From: Pontibacter sp. E15-1
Lineage (GTDB): Bacteria; Bacteroidota; Bacteroidia; Cytophagales; Hymenobacteraceae
Direction of reading: 5' to 3'
DNA: 64,000 nt
Assembly: GCF_022601975.1 (NCBI RefSeq)
Contig: NZ_JAKVIR010000028.1
Span: forward strand, 16,062-80,061
Part shown: piece after piece, positions 1 through 8,786 of the stretch
Position numbering within the stretch: the first letter of the stretch is position 1
Layout of the letters: each line of letters opens with the position of its first letter
Translations under genes and position numbers: made by a program
Notes under the pieces: model-generated
The model's database searches: none
Told to the model about the DNA's origin: nothing
What the model saw: only the letters and a program-made list of their open reading frames with translations

Positions 1-12
1 ACCATTTGTAGC

Positions 13-468
13 TTACTTTCTGTTGATCAGGTAGGCTCCCAGGATCAGGCTTGCCACCCCGGCCAGCCGTGTCAGCGTGATGGGGCTTTGGCGTACGCCC
101 AGCAACCCGAAGTGGTCGTAAATGAGCGCTAGGATAAACTGGCCAGCCACCACCAGCGAGAAGATGTTGGCTACACTCAGCCGCTGCACCGACAGAATCA
201 CGACGGTGATAAAAAATGCGCCCAGCAAGCCCCCCGACAGTTTGTATACCTCTATCTCGGAGAACTGCTTCAGGGTGGGTATTTCCTGCCGGGTCAGGAG
301 CACAAGCGTGCCCAACACGAGCGTGCCAATGCTGAAAGAGATAAAAGCCGTTAGCAGCGGGCTATGTACCGCCGTGCGCAGTTGCCCGTTAATAGCCGTC
401 TGCGTGGTAACCGCCATACCGGCCAGAAAAGGGAGTAGAAGAATCCAGTTGAGGGAGATTGAAGGCAT
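13..468 (-). CDS. DMT-superfamily transporter, YdcZ/DUF606 type
   Basis: This 151-residue, highly hydrophobic protein has four to five predicted membrane helices, beginning at about residue 8. Small proteins of this length with the opening pattern of a long hydrophobic helix followed by a Thr-Gln-x-x-Ile-Asn-Gly-Gln stretch (residues 22-29) belong to the DUF606/YdcZ branch of the drug/metabolite transporter superfamily. These are inner-membrane proteins thought to dimerise; their substrates are mostly unknown. The gene ends close to the window edge and stands alone: the next gene (752-1495) is on the same strand but separated by about 280 bases of AT-richer DNA. The substrate cannot be inferred from context. 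Confidence 0.8.
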   Translation of the reverse strand: MPSISLNWILLLPFLAGMAVTTQTAINGQLRTAVHSPLLTAFISFSIGTLVLGTLVLLTRQEIPTLKQFSEIEVYKLSGGLLGAFFITVVILSVQRLSVANIFSLVVAGQFILALIYDHFGLLGVRQSPITLTRLAGVASLILGAYLINRK

Positions 469-751
469 AAAGAGAGATTTTTACACCTGAAGTTAACAAA
501 TTTCTCAAGTATAGTTTTTTATACTTCCTTAGCCCCTTTTATACCCTCAATCGTCAAAACGATTTTATTGCCTTTCAAAGGGTATAGAAGTTACTCTTAG
601 TTTTGGAATCTAAACTGGAGAAGCACTAACGCAGGTATAGCTTGTACACCTCATTTTCCGCTACAAATATCACTTCCTGGGGGCAATTTGGTTATGAAAT
701 CATAAAATTAAATATACGGCACAAATGATTGGGTATAAGGCTATGTACCAG

Positions 752-1495
752 CTACTTTACACCGGAATGCTTTCCGTCCTTGCCAAATAGCGGAAATGCC
801 ACTGATAGATTCAACCTTAAACCACTCCAGCCTGGCTCCAGGGATTTACCGTCGGCGTTGCGGGTCAATTTATTTTTCGGCTTGCCGGGCTCATGGAAGG
901 GGGCGCTTGCGCTGGCCATATACCCTACACTAAGACGCAGCGGCAGATGAACCACTGGGTACTGCAGCCCCACGAAAGGCTTAATGCCTACACCGATGGC
1001 TTTGAAAGTGTCCTCACTTTCAGCGGATTCAGTATAAATGCGCCAATACTCTTTATGCACCAACTTGCTGAAAAAGGCGTTCAACTCCATACCACTGAAA
1101 AAATGAAGCTTGCTCTCTCGAATGGCATAATGTGAGTAGAGCATGCCACCCACCGCGTTGTAACTCATCAGGTCATCGATCAGGATCTCGCCGGAGTAAT
1201 CCCGGTAACTCACGCGGCCACCCGTTGAGCCATGCTCCACGAAAATGCCTGCACGCGTATTTTCATTCAGGTCTTTCAGCACGTTTGCACCAAACTGCAC
1301 GTATGGCCCGAAGGTATCGGTGGTTTTGGCATCAATTCCAGATGTATGGACCGCCTGTTGCTGCAGTTCCTTCATCGACTTCATGCCAAAGGTGCCCGCA
1401 CCCGCCCTAAGCTCCAGGTATACGCCCGACTGAGCGGCAGCATCGAACACAAGCGGCAACAGGAGCACAAACAGATATAAATTCAGCTTTTGCAT
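752..1495 (-). CDS. Predicted outer-membrane beta-barrel protein, function unknown
   Basis: A 247-residue protein with an N-terminal signal peptide (residues 1-21, ending Ala-Ala-Ala-Gln). The rest is an alternating pattern of aromatic and glycine-rich strands, typical of small Bacteroidota outer-membrane beta-barrels (PorT/OMP_b-brl-like); a C-terminal strand near Leu-Asn-Leu-Ser-Val-Ala-Phe fits this. It starts 3 bases after the stop of the large lipoprotein gene 1499-3322, so the two are almost certainly co-transcribed and may form one surface complex. No enzymatic motif is visible. The fold is inferred from pattern; the function is unknown. Confidence 0.6.
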   Translation of the reverse strand: MQKLNLYLFVLLLPLVFDAAAQSGVYLELRAGAGTFGMKSMKELQQQAVHTSGIDAKTTDTFGPYVQFGANVLKDLNENTRAGIFVEHGSTGGRVSYRDYSGEILIDDLMSYNAVGGMLYSHYAIRESKLHFFSGMELNAFFSKLVHKEYWRIYTESAESEDTFKAIGVGIKPFVGLQYPVVHLPLRLSVGYMASASAPFHEPGKPKNKLTRNADGKSLEPGWSGLRLNLSVAFPLFGKDGKHSGVK

Positions 1496-1498
1496 GGC

Positions 1499-3322
1499 TT
1501 AGAGGGGGATGTACCGGTCGGAGGAGAAAATCTTGTCTTTAAAAAGGAATATGTCAATCCCGTTTTGTGCCAGCTTTTGTTTTCGCACAAGCCTGCCTGT
1601 CTCGAGGTTGTAAACGTAAAGGGTGTTTTCGGCTGTTCCGTAGAGGAAACCGGAGGCAGCGTCTATGCTGAAGCGATTGAGTTTCACTTCAGTAGCGATT
1701 GCCGTTTGTAATGCTCCACTGTGTATCGCGTAAAACTCCAGCCTCGTATCGGTTTGAATCCCGTACCAAGGCTTATCTGGATGGAAAATCAGTCTTAAAG
1801 TAGTTTCGGTGTCGCCAATTGCCTGCTTTTGCCAGTTGCCATTGCCCTGCTCCACTAAGTAGGCATCGTATATGCGCAGGGCTTTGCCGTCCGGACTTAT
1901 AGTGGTTTCCCTTGGATACGCGGCTGAATGCTGCTGCTTAAGCAATTTTTTCTGGTGCATATCCACCACATATATAGAGTCCCTGTACGAAGAGGTTTTG
2001 GCGCCTATCACCAGTCTGTTCGTGTTGCTGCAGCCTTCTAAGCTGATGTTACCATAAAAGCCATCGGCACTCAACAGTGCTTGTATACGGTAGATCGCAA
2101 TTGATTCAAGTGTGCGCGGGTCGAGTTTATACACTGTATCATTTTCTATGGCATACACATGCTGGCCGTTGGCGGAGACTGTTAAATGAGGGAATTCGGG
2201 TGTATGGAATGAAGTCCTGCGCTTGTGTTTGACTTGGAGCGTAGAGGCGTCTGTCACTTCCAGCCAATTATCCTTACCCGTATAGAACAGGTTTTCCTGC
2301 GTGTTTACCCAAAGGCTGGCCAGCGGTTGAGGCCCCCAGGCAGTTCCATACCCAGCTACCTTGTTGTAGGTGGAATGCGTATTATAGTAATACTCTTTAT
2401 TGACTTTTTTGGGATAAGCAACCAGCCGAAAGGCGAAATCAGTACCGAAACCAGGGTCCTCAAAGGTTACGACCGTGTCTGTTTGAACTTCAGAGAGATA
2501 GCTTAACCCCTGCGGGGAAGTAAGGGCGTAGCTTTCGAAGTTTTTGTAGAAAGGCGTCGTGGTGAAAGCCACTGTAAGCCGATGTGCGGCATCGTAGCTT
2601 TGCTGTACGATTGTGGGGAGCGGGTAATGATACGTGTAAGTAGGCCCTGTAGTATATTTGTCGTAACTGTCCTGCAACTCGGACACGGTAATCCAATAAC
2701 TGACAAGGCCGCCAATATACGTGGTGTCACGCCAGGAGGTCTGCTTCACGTCTGAGATGGAGGCCATCAACTCCAAGGGGCCTCCTAATCTTATACGGTA
2801 GAGTTCATACTTGGCAAATGTCCGCCAGCTGCTCTGTTGCCACTCAAGGCGGAGTGTTCCGTTCTCGGGTTCAACCTTTGTGATGGCTACCGCCGCAGGA
2901 GGGCCGTTTTCGATGTATATGGTCCAGGTACGGTATACCTCTAGCACCTCCGCGCCAACCTTATCGGCCAGGCTGCCTGTGCCCGAGTTACCCTGCGCCG
3001 AAAGTTGAAGGGTATGGAAACCGTTGCCGTAGTTACCAGAAATAAAAGCGTGTGTATCAGCGTCTTTGTAGCCTTCAGTGAGCAGCGTGCCATCTAGCTT
3101 CAACTGGTACATTCGCAGGGCTCGGCCAGGCAGCGAAATCGAAAAGTCAAACAGGATCAGACCGCGGACATAGAGCGTGTCCTTATCCGGGTGGAGGGTT
3201 AAATCTGCAAGCACCGCCGGCTTCGGGTTGATCTCCTCGTAGTGCTCTCCAGAAGGGCTGTAATCACAGGAAAAGAACAGGAACGGCAAAGCCAGCACCA
3301 GTAGGAGTATACGTTGTTTCAT
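1499..3322 (-). CDS. Large lipoprotein with Fn3-like and beta-propeller-like regions
   Basis: About 607 residues from the ATG at 3322. This start is preferred over an in-frame upstream one because it begins directly with a lipoprotein signal (Met-Lys-Gln-Arg, hydrophobic core, lipobox Phe-Phe-Ser-Cys at about residue 18). The first half (about residues 35-310) contains fibronectin-III-like segments. The second half (about 330-607) has repeated YVTN/WD-like motifs that read like a surface propeller comparing stored keys and values. It is probably surface-exposed or periplasmic and is followed by an outer-membrane barrel gene in the same operon. No catalytic motif was recognised, so binding or adhesion is only a guess. 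Confidence 0.65.
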   Translation of the reverse strand: MKQRILLLVLALPFLFFSCDYSPSGEHYEEINPKPAVLADLTLHPDKDTLYVRGLILFDFSISLPGRALRMYQLKLDGTLLTEGYKDADTHAFISGNYGNGFHTLQLSAQGNSGTGSLADKVGAEVLEVYRTWTIYIENGPPAAVAITKVEPENGTLRLEWQQSSWRTFAKYELYRIRLGGPLELMASISDVKQTSWRDTTYIGGLVSYWITVSELQDSYDKYTTGPTYTYHYPLPTIVQQSYDAAHRLTVAFTTTPFYKNFESYALTSPQGLSYLSEVQTDTVVTFEDPGFGTDFAFRLVAYPKKVNKEYYYNTHSTYNKVAGYGTAWGPQPLASLWVNTQENLFYTGKDNWLEVTDASTLQVKHKRRTSFHTPEFPHLTVSANGQHVYAIENDTVYKLDPRTLESIAIYRIQALLSADGFYGNISLEGCSNTNRLVIGAKTSSYRDSIYVVDMHQKKLLKQQHSAAYPRETTISPDGKALRIYDAYLVEQGNGNWQKQAIGDTETTLRLIFHPDKPWYGIQTDTRLEFYAIHSGALQTAIATEVKLNRFSIDAASGFLYGTAENTLYVYNLETGRLVRKQKLAQNGIDIFLFKDKIFSSDRYIPL

Positions 3323-3747
3323 AGGCTGATAAAATAAATTGGGGGGCACTCTGTGCGAGCAAATATACACATTAACAGGATGTTGCCAATTTTTTTTATC
3401 AGTGCAATTTTTGAAGCTACCTTGCCTTTTGGGGTTAAGAATCGACTTTTGTAAAGGATTGTAAAGTGCAATTTAATAGTTCCCCCTGACACGCAAAAAG
3501 CGCTGTGCCCCGAGCCTCTGTGTTATCAACATCACTCCTTTTCAACGATTGGATTTTTAGGGTGTTCTCCTTTAGAATGGCGCAATGCTCCAGCGCTGCG
3601 CAGTGCACCGCTGATAGAGTGCTGTTGGAGTGCTGTGCTGTGCGATGATCCGGCCTTGATCTTATACCAATATCAATTGATAAGCGCATACAGCGTTGCC
3701 TTTCATTAGAGCAATTCCCCTCGTGGGGGTAGGGGCCCTCTTGGGAG

Positions 3748-3937
3748 GGTAGGGTCGTTAAGTTCTAACGAAAATTGTCCCCTTGAGGGGACCGCAGGGG
3801 TGTAAAGCCAGCGAAAATAACCTTCCGCAAAGAGCAAACACCCCTCTAACTCCCCTCAAGGGGAGAATCGTTTTTCTGCTATATTAAATCTTTACGTGAA
3901 GACATGGTGCAAATTCTTAGAACTTAACGGCCCTACC
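3748..3937. repeat. MITE-like palindromic intergenic element
   Basis: Within a 750-base gene-free stretch (3323-4074) lies a nested palindrome. The outer arms, 3748-3768 and 3917-3937, are 21-base inverted repeats differing at one position. Inside them, 3779-3803 and 3838-3863 form a second inverted repeat containing CCCCTTGAGGGGA and AGGGGTGT blocks. The element is about 190 bp, has no convincing ORF, and would fold into one long imperfect hairpin. Size, terminal inverted repeats and coding emptiness resemble a MITE or REP-type repeat. Whether other copies exist cannot be seen in this window. The rest of the gap holds nothing I can support. Confidence 0.6.
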
Positions 3938-4074
3938 TCTTGGGAGGGGGAGAGGTAGGTTATTCTGCACAAACACTTATACATGCGCAGAATCTATTTG
4001 ATAAGGGTATAATACCTGAAATAAAAAGGCAGAGCAGCCTGCGCCACTCTGCCTTCCCAAATAAAAAAGGTTTA

Positions 4075-4695
4075 CTAGTTCTTGTACGTCTCTTGGGTAC
4101 TGCCGCACTTCAGCATCTTGTCGCCGAAGTATGGGTTGCGGATTTCCTGGGTTGTGCTGATCCAGTAAGCGCCCTCGTTGTTGTTGGCCATGGGGCAGTG
4201 CTGGTAGTAAAGCTCCTGGTTTGTGGCACCAAACGCCTTTGCCATCGAGAACACCGACTCAGACAACTTGTCCAGGCTGGCGCGCTGCGCGTCAATATCC
4301 GAGGCATTGGCAATAGCGGAGGCGCTTTCCTTTACCTGAGCTGTCTTTTCCTCTGCGTAGGCCTTCTCATCGCCTGTCAGGGTAGCCACTGGCATCGCGT
4401 TGGCAAGTGTCAGCACGCTGTTGGCTGCTTTTTTGGCTGCTTCGGCGTCGGCGCTTACCAGGGCCTCTTTCAGGTTCAGGTACTCGTCTACCAACTGCTT
4501 GATCTGCGTCTGCACGGGCTCGGCTACGGTGGTATAATCCGGTGTTTCTACCACAACGGTAGCAGGGGTAGCCATTTCTTCCTGTGCTGCCGCGCTGTTT
4601 TCGGCGGTGGCTTCAGTGTCAGCGGTCTTGTTTTCTGAACATGCCGAGAAGGTGAATGCAGCGACGAACGCTGCTGCTAAAAACGTCTTTTTCAT
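4075..4695 (-). CDS. DUF3347-domain lipoprotein of a copper-efflux operon
   Basis: 206 residues with a lipoprotein signal (lipobox Phe-Ser-Ala-Cys at about residue 19), an acidic Ala/Thr/Glu linker, then an all-helical DUF3347 domain (about residues 50-205). The C-terminal part carries the family's His-Cys-Pro-Met motif and a Met-Leu-Lys-Cys-Gly near the end, candidate soft-metal ligands. DUF3347 proteins typically accompany Cus-type RND systems in Bacteroidota, and this gene is the last of the cus-like operon, 110 bases after the adaptor gene 4806-6011. A periplasmic copper-binding or chaperone role is inferred. Confidence 0.8.
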   Translation of the reverse strand: MKKTFLAAAFVAAFTFSACSENKTADTEATAENSAAAQEEMATPATVVVETPDYTTVAEPVQTQIKQLVDEYLNLKEALVSADAEAAKKAANSVLTLANAMPVATLTGDEKAYAEEKTAQVKESASAIANASDIDAQRASLDKLSESVFSMAKAFGATNQELYYQHCPMANNNEGAYWISTTQEIRNPYFGDKMLKCGSTQETYKN

Positions 4696-4805
4696 GATTA
4701 GAATTTTGAGTTATTGAATAATTGGTTGTTGAATTCTGCTTTGGTATACTGGCTGCCTGCAGGAGAGAGTTATAATGCGCTCCTCCTTAATGCAGCCATT
4801 CAGTG

Positions 4806-6011
4806 TTAGTGATTGTGCCCGGCCATGGGGTTTGCGCCTTTCTTGAGCACAAACTCGCTATACAGCAGGTATGCCCCGGATGTCACCACCTGGTCATTCT
4901 CTTTCACGCCGCTCAGAATCGAGGCGTTGTCGGCGCTGGCTTCTCCCAGCGTAACCATGCGGGCCTGAAAGGTGTTGCTGCCGGTCTTTACCCATACATG
5001 GCTGCCTTGCCCGTCGCGGATCACGGCATCGGTGGGCACGAGCAGTGCCGCCCCGTTTTTGCCCGGAAGCACCACGTTTGCCTGCATGCCAGGCAGGTAC
5101 TGCGCGTCTTTATTTGGCAGCTCGGCGCGTAACACCGTTACCTGGCTGCCTTGTCGCAACTCCGGGCTGATGAAGGTAACCTTGGCTGGCACCGATTTGC
5201 TGAATCCCTGCACAGCCACCTGCACATTGTCGCCGGCCTGCACAGCCGCCACTTCCTGCGGGTATAGCTCTGCCTCCACCCAAATGCTGCCTAAATTGCC
5301 CAGGCGGTATAGCACGGCCCCTTCGGCCACGTACTGGCCCTCGGCGGCGGCAATCTCGGTAATTACCCCAGCGGCAGGGGCTACAAAGGTAATGCGGGGA
5401 GATAGTTGCTCCGTTTTCCCCAGAGTTCTGATTTGCCCCTCGGTGAGCCCGTAGAGCAGGAGCTTGCTTTTGGCGGCCTTTAGGAAGGAGGCGAACCGCG
5501 GGTTTTGGGTACCCAGTTCCTGCTGCTGCTTCAGGGCCAGCAGGTACTCCCGCTGCAGCGTCAGCAGCTCTTCGGAATACAGCTCATACAGGGGCTGCCC
5601 TTTCCGGACCTGCTGCCCTGTTTCCTTTTGGAAGAGGCGCTCCACACGGCCCGCCGCCCGGCTGCTGATCACATCAGTCTGTGTCTCGTCCAGCACCAGC
5701 TTTCCGGTCAGGATGGCGTTGCTGGCGAGTTCCCCGGACTGCACTTTGGAGGTCTTGATATTGCCCAGCAGCATCTGGTTTTCGCTCAGCATTAGCTCGC
5801 CGCTGTCTTTGCCGCTCTGCGAAACAGGCACCAGGTCCATGTGGCACACGGGGCAGGTGCCCGGCTCCTGTTGCACCACCTGCGGGTGCATCGGGCAGGT
5901 ATAGGTGGTGCCATCGGCAAGGGCATCGTCGTGCTCATGGCTCAGCTCACTCTGGCAGGCAACGGTGGCCAGGGCCAACACGAGCAGCACTATATTTCGG
6001 TATCGTTTCAT
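4806..6011 (-). CDS. cusB: RND efflux periplasmic adaptor with heavy-metal-binding domain (CusB-like, copy 1)
   Basis: 401 residues. A lipobox (Val-Ala-Cys, Cys about 19) and a His-rich spacer precede a heavy-metal-binding domain (about residues 35-65) with Thr-Cys-Pro-Met-His-Pro and Cys-Pro-Val-Cys-His-Met motifs. A HlyD/CusB-type membrane-fusion fold follows, with helical hairpin, lipoyl and beta-barrel parts, ending His-Asn-His. Adaptors of this family link the inner-membrane RND pump to the TolC channel and hand Cu(I)/Ag(I) to the pump. It lies directly after a second adaptor gene (6096-7391) that has the same N-terminal metal domain; the two are paralogues. Confidence 0.9.
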   Translation of the reverse strand: MKRYRNIVLLVLALATVACQSELSHEHDDALADGTTYTCPMHPQVVQQEPGTCPVCHMDLVPVSQSGKDSGELMLSENQMLLGNIKTSKVQSGELASNAILTGKLVLDETQTDVISSRAAGRVERLFQKETGQQVRKGQPLYELYSEELLTLQREYLLALKQQQELGTQNPRFASFLKAAKSKLLLYGLTEGQIRTLGKTEQLSPRITFVAPAAGVITEIAAAEGQYVAEGAVLYRLGNLGSIWVEAELYPQEVAAVQAGDNVQVAVQGFSKSVPAKVTFISPELRQGSQVTVLRAELPNKDAQYLPGMQANVVLPGKNGAALLVPTDAVIRDGQGSHVWVKTGSNTFQARMVTLGEASADNASILSGVKENDQVVTSGAYLLYSEFVLKKGANPMAGHNH

Positions 6012-6095
6012 GTCTTTCTACTTTTTACTTCTGACTACCTGAATGATTGAATCGGGATGGGCTTGCTGGTTTACATTCCATCGTGCAGGAGTCCC

Positions 6096-7391
6096 TTATT
6101 CAACATTTACTTTCACAAAGCTCTCGCTGTCGACCAGGAACTGGGCGTTGGCGGCGATGGTGTCGGTGGGTTTCAGGCCATCCAGCACCTGCACCTCATC
6201 GCCTGCCACGGCACCCAGGGTAATGGGCACAGGCTTGAAAATGCCCTTCGAGGGGATAAACGCAACTGTCTGCGTGCCCAGGTCCAGCACCGCCGTGCGC
6301 GGCACCCATATACCAGGGGCCGTAGGGTAGGAGGCCGTAGCCGTCACCAGCGTGCCCACACGGGCCAGATTCTGGGAGCCGGGCAGGTATGCGCGTATTT
6401 TCGCAAAATTCTCGCCAGCCTCATAAAACGGCTGCAGAAAGTCTACTTTGGCCTCCAGCCGCTCGCCCGGCAGTTGCGGAAACGTGATCTGGAGCGGCGC
6501 GCCCTTGGCCAGCGCGCTCACCTCTCCGGCCGGGACATTGAACTCCGCCCAAAGCGTGGAAGTGTTCACGACGCTGAACAGGGGCTGGCCTGTGCTCACA
6601 TACATACCCTCCCGCAAGGGCGTCGCCTGTCCGCCGGGTGCAGTACTGCCTGCGGGAGTGGGGGCGCTGCCGCCCATACCCCCACCCATACCACCTGCCG
6701 CTGGCGCTGCACTTGCCTGGCCCGGGGTGGCCGCTGGGGCCGACGTGTTCAGGTTCACTACATACCCGTCGTAGGGGCTATAGATCGCGAAGGCATAGCT
6801 GGCCTCCCCGGTGCGCAGCAGCCGGTTTACCTGTGCGTCGGTGGCGCCAAGCAGCAGGAGCCGTTGTCTGGCCGCCGCCTGCATGGCCTTGTCTTCCGGG
6901 GCCGACCGGACCAGGTAGAGCAGTTCCTTCTGGGCAGTGACCAGGTCCGGGCTGTATAGCTCCATCAGCTTCTGCCCCTTGTGCACCGGCTGGAAGTTAT
7001 ACTGCACCAGCAGTTTCTCGATGCGGCCACCCACCTGTGCCGGTATGGTATACACCCGGCGCTCGTCGTAGGTCACGATGCCTTCCAACTCCACGGAGGC
7101 TTGCACCGTTTTCTGCGCGGGCTTCACGGTCGTCACCGACGACAGGATCGCCTCATTAGTGGGCTGCAGCAGGTACGTCAGGTCGCCGGTCAGCTCCACG
7201 TCTGCGCCGGCGGCATTCTGAGGCACCAGGTCCATGCCGCAGATAGGGCAGGTACCCGGCTCATTCTGTACCACCTGGGGGTGCATCGGGCAGGTATAAG
7301 TAGTGCCTTCGGCGTGTTCGTGCTCCTGCTCAGAACAGGCGCTGAAGACCACGAACAGCAATAATAAGAGTATGCTCAGGTATCGTTTCAT
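6096..7391 (-). CDS. cusB: RND efflux periplasmic adaptor with heavy-metal-binding domain (CusB-like, copy 2)
   Basis: 431 residues, lipoprotein signal (Phe-Ser-Ala-Cys, Cys about 19), then a metal-binding domain with Thr-Cys-Pro-Met-His-Pro and Cys-Pro-Ile-Cys-Gly-Met motifs (about residues 30-60) and an HlyD-like adaptor fold. Unlike its neighbour it carries a low-complexity Ala/Pro/Gly/Met insert (about residues 215-255, with a Gly-Gly-Met-Gly-Gly-Gly-Met stretch) between the hairpin and barrel parts; the methionines could bind copper, though that is speculation. It sits between tolC and copy 1 in the operon. Two adaptors may form a hetero-hexamer or serve different metals. Confidence 0.9.
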   Translation of the reverse strand: MKRYLSILLLLLFVVFSACSEQEHEHAEGTTYTCPMHPQVVQNEPGTCPICGMDLVPQNAAGADVELTGDLTYLLQPTNEAILSSVTTVKPAQKTVQASVELEGIVTYDERRVYTIPAQVGGRIEKLLVQYNFQPVHKGQKLMELYSPDLVTAQKELLYLVRSAPEDKAMQAAARQRLLLLGATDAQVNRLLRTGEASYAFAIYSPYDGYVVNLNTSAPAATPGQASAAPAAGGMGGGMGGSAPTPAGSTAPGGQATPLREGMYVSTGQPLFSVVNTSTLWAEFNVPAGEVSALAKGAPLQITFPQLPGERLEAKVDFLQPFYEAGENFAKIRAYLPGSQNLARVGTLVTATASYPTAPGIWVPRTAVLDLGTQTVAFIPSKGIFKPVPITLGAVAGDEVQVLDGLKPTDTIAANAQFLVDSESFVKVNVE

Positions 7392-7469
7392 ATGTGTTTA
7401 ATTTTGAATGATTGAATTCTGAATGAATACCTCCCCAATTCAAAATTCAGTTATTCAGGTATCCAAAAC

Positions 7470-8786
7470 TTACTTTTCAAGCTCCCGCTCATAGTTCACG
7501 GTCAGCAGGTAGAGGGCCTGCAGGTTGTTGAGGTACTCCATCTGGGCCATGTTCAGGGCTTCCCAGGCATCGATCACCTCGGGCAGCTGGGCGTTGTTCT
7601 CCTCGTAAGAGAGCATGGTCACGTCGTAGTTCTTTGTCAGGGCCGGGATGATCTTGGTGCGGTAGTTCTCTGTCTGTTCCCGCTTGGCGTTCAGCTCCAG
7701 GGCCATGTTGCGCACCATCCCCTGGGCCTCGTTGAGGATGTTCTCGCGCTCCCGCAGCATGGCGTCAATCTCCAGGCCCATGGCTTTGGTATTGGCTTTG
7801 TACATTTTGCTCGACCATGGCGCAATCGGGATGGAAATCATACCCATGGCCGTGAACTGGTTCGGCATCATGCTGTTGCGGGGCGTCATGTGGTCGAAGC
7901 GCACTTTAAAATCCGGCTTGCGCTCCAGCCTTTCCTGCTCCACGCCCAGGCGCATGCTCTCAACGGTGCGGTCGAGCTGGCGGAGGTCGCTGCGGGTGTT
8001 GTTCAGGTATACCGTGTCGGCCGCAAGTGGCACCGCGTCGGGGATGCTGCCCAGGGAGTCGATCTGAAACTGCTGCTCTTTGGGCAGGTTCATGAGGGTG
8101 TTGAGCTGCACACGCTGCTGGGCAATCTCATTGCGGGTCATCAGCTGCATGTTCTCCACCTCGTGCAGGCGCCCCTCCGCCTTGTAGACGCTGCCCAGGC
8201 TCCCCTGACTGTAGGGGTAGCGGATGCGCGCCAGTTTCAGCATATACGCCATCAGGTCGGCGTTATCCTGCAGCACATCCAGTTTCTTTTCCAGCACGGC
8301 CCAGCTGTAGTAAGCGGCCTTGGCCTGGCTGCGGAGCTCGTTGTAGGTCACTTCCGCCTTGGCAAGCTCAATGGCTGCCCGCGAGTCGAAAACGGCCTGC
8401 TTGGCCCGCTGCTTGGCCGGGTTGGGTATGGCCTGCTCCGCCGAGATCATGAAAGAGCCTTCACGCTCGTCGCTCTCCACGTTCTGGCCCGGATAGGGCA
8501 GCATAAACACGCCTCCGCCCACCATGGGGGCCATCCAGCTCGTTGCCCCCTCGGCATAGGCATCCTGTGCCTTGGCCCGCAGGTCGTACTGCTGCAGCAT
8601 GGGGTTGTTGCTGCGGATGGCGCTGAGCACGCTGTCCAGGGGCACGGGCTGCTGGGCCAGGGCAGGGGCGCTAACCGACAGCATGAGTAGCGCAGCCACA
8701 GCAGCGGCGAAACATCCGCCTACCCACTTCCGGAGCAGCGTCTTGAGCGCAGTGGTTTTCAAGGTATATAGCTTAGTGCTTGACAT
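7470..8786 (-). CDS. cusC: TolC-family outer-membrane efflux protein (CusC-like)
   Basis: 438 residues with an extended signal peptide (positively charged start, hydrophobic residues 24-44, Ala-Leu-Ala-Gln cleavage), followed by two long helical coiled-coil repeats separated by beta segments, as in the trimeric TolC outer-membrane channel. Its first 14 bases overlap the end of the downstream half of cusA (8773-10668), suggesting translational coupling. It would provide the exit duct for metal ions exported by the RND pump and adaptors encoded around it. Length matches the family. Confidence 0.88.
   Translation of the reverse strand: MSSTKLYTLKTTALKTLLRKWVGGCFAAAVAALLMLSVSAPALAQQPVPLDSVLSAIRSNNPMLQQYDLRAKAQDAYAEGATSWMAPMVGGGVFMLPYPGQNVESDEREGSFMISAEQAIPNPAKQRAKQAVFDSRAAIELAKAEVTYNELRSQAKAAYYSWAVLEKKLDVLQDNADLMAYMLKLARIRYPYSQGSLGSVYKAEGRLHEVENMQLMTRNEIAQQRVQLNTLMNLPKEQQFQIDSLGSIPDAVPLAADTVYLNNTRSDLRQLDRTVESMRLGVEQERLERKPDFKVRFDHMTPRNSMMPNQFTAMGMISIPIAPWSSKMYKANTKAMGLEIDAMLRERENILNEAQGMVRNMALELNAKREQTENYRTKIIPALTKNYDVTMLSYEENNAQLPEVIDAWEALNMAQMEYLNNLQALYLLTVNYERELEK

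Noticed and set aside
3435..3689. 84-codon open frame on the minus strand in the intergenic region
   Set aside because: Compositionally random, no start context, and no resemblance to a known protein.
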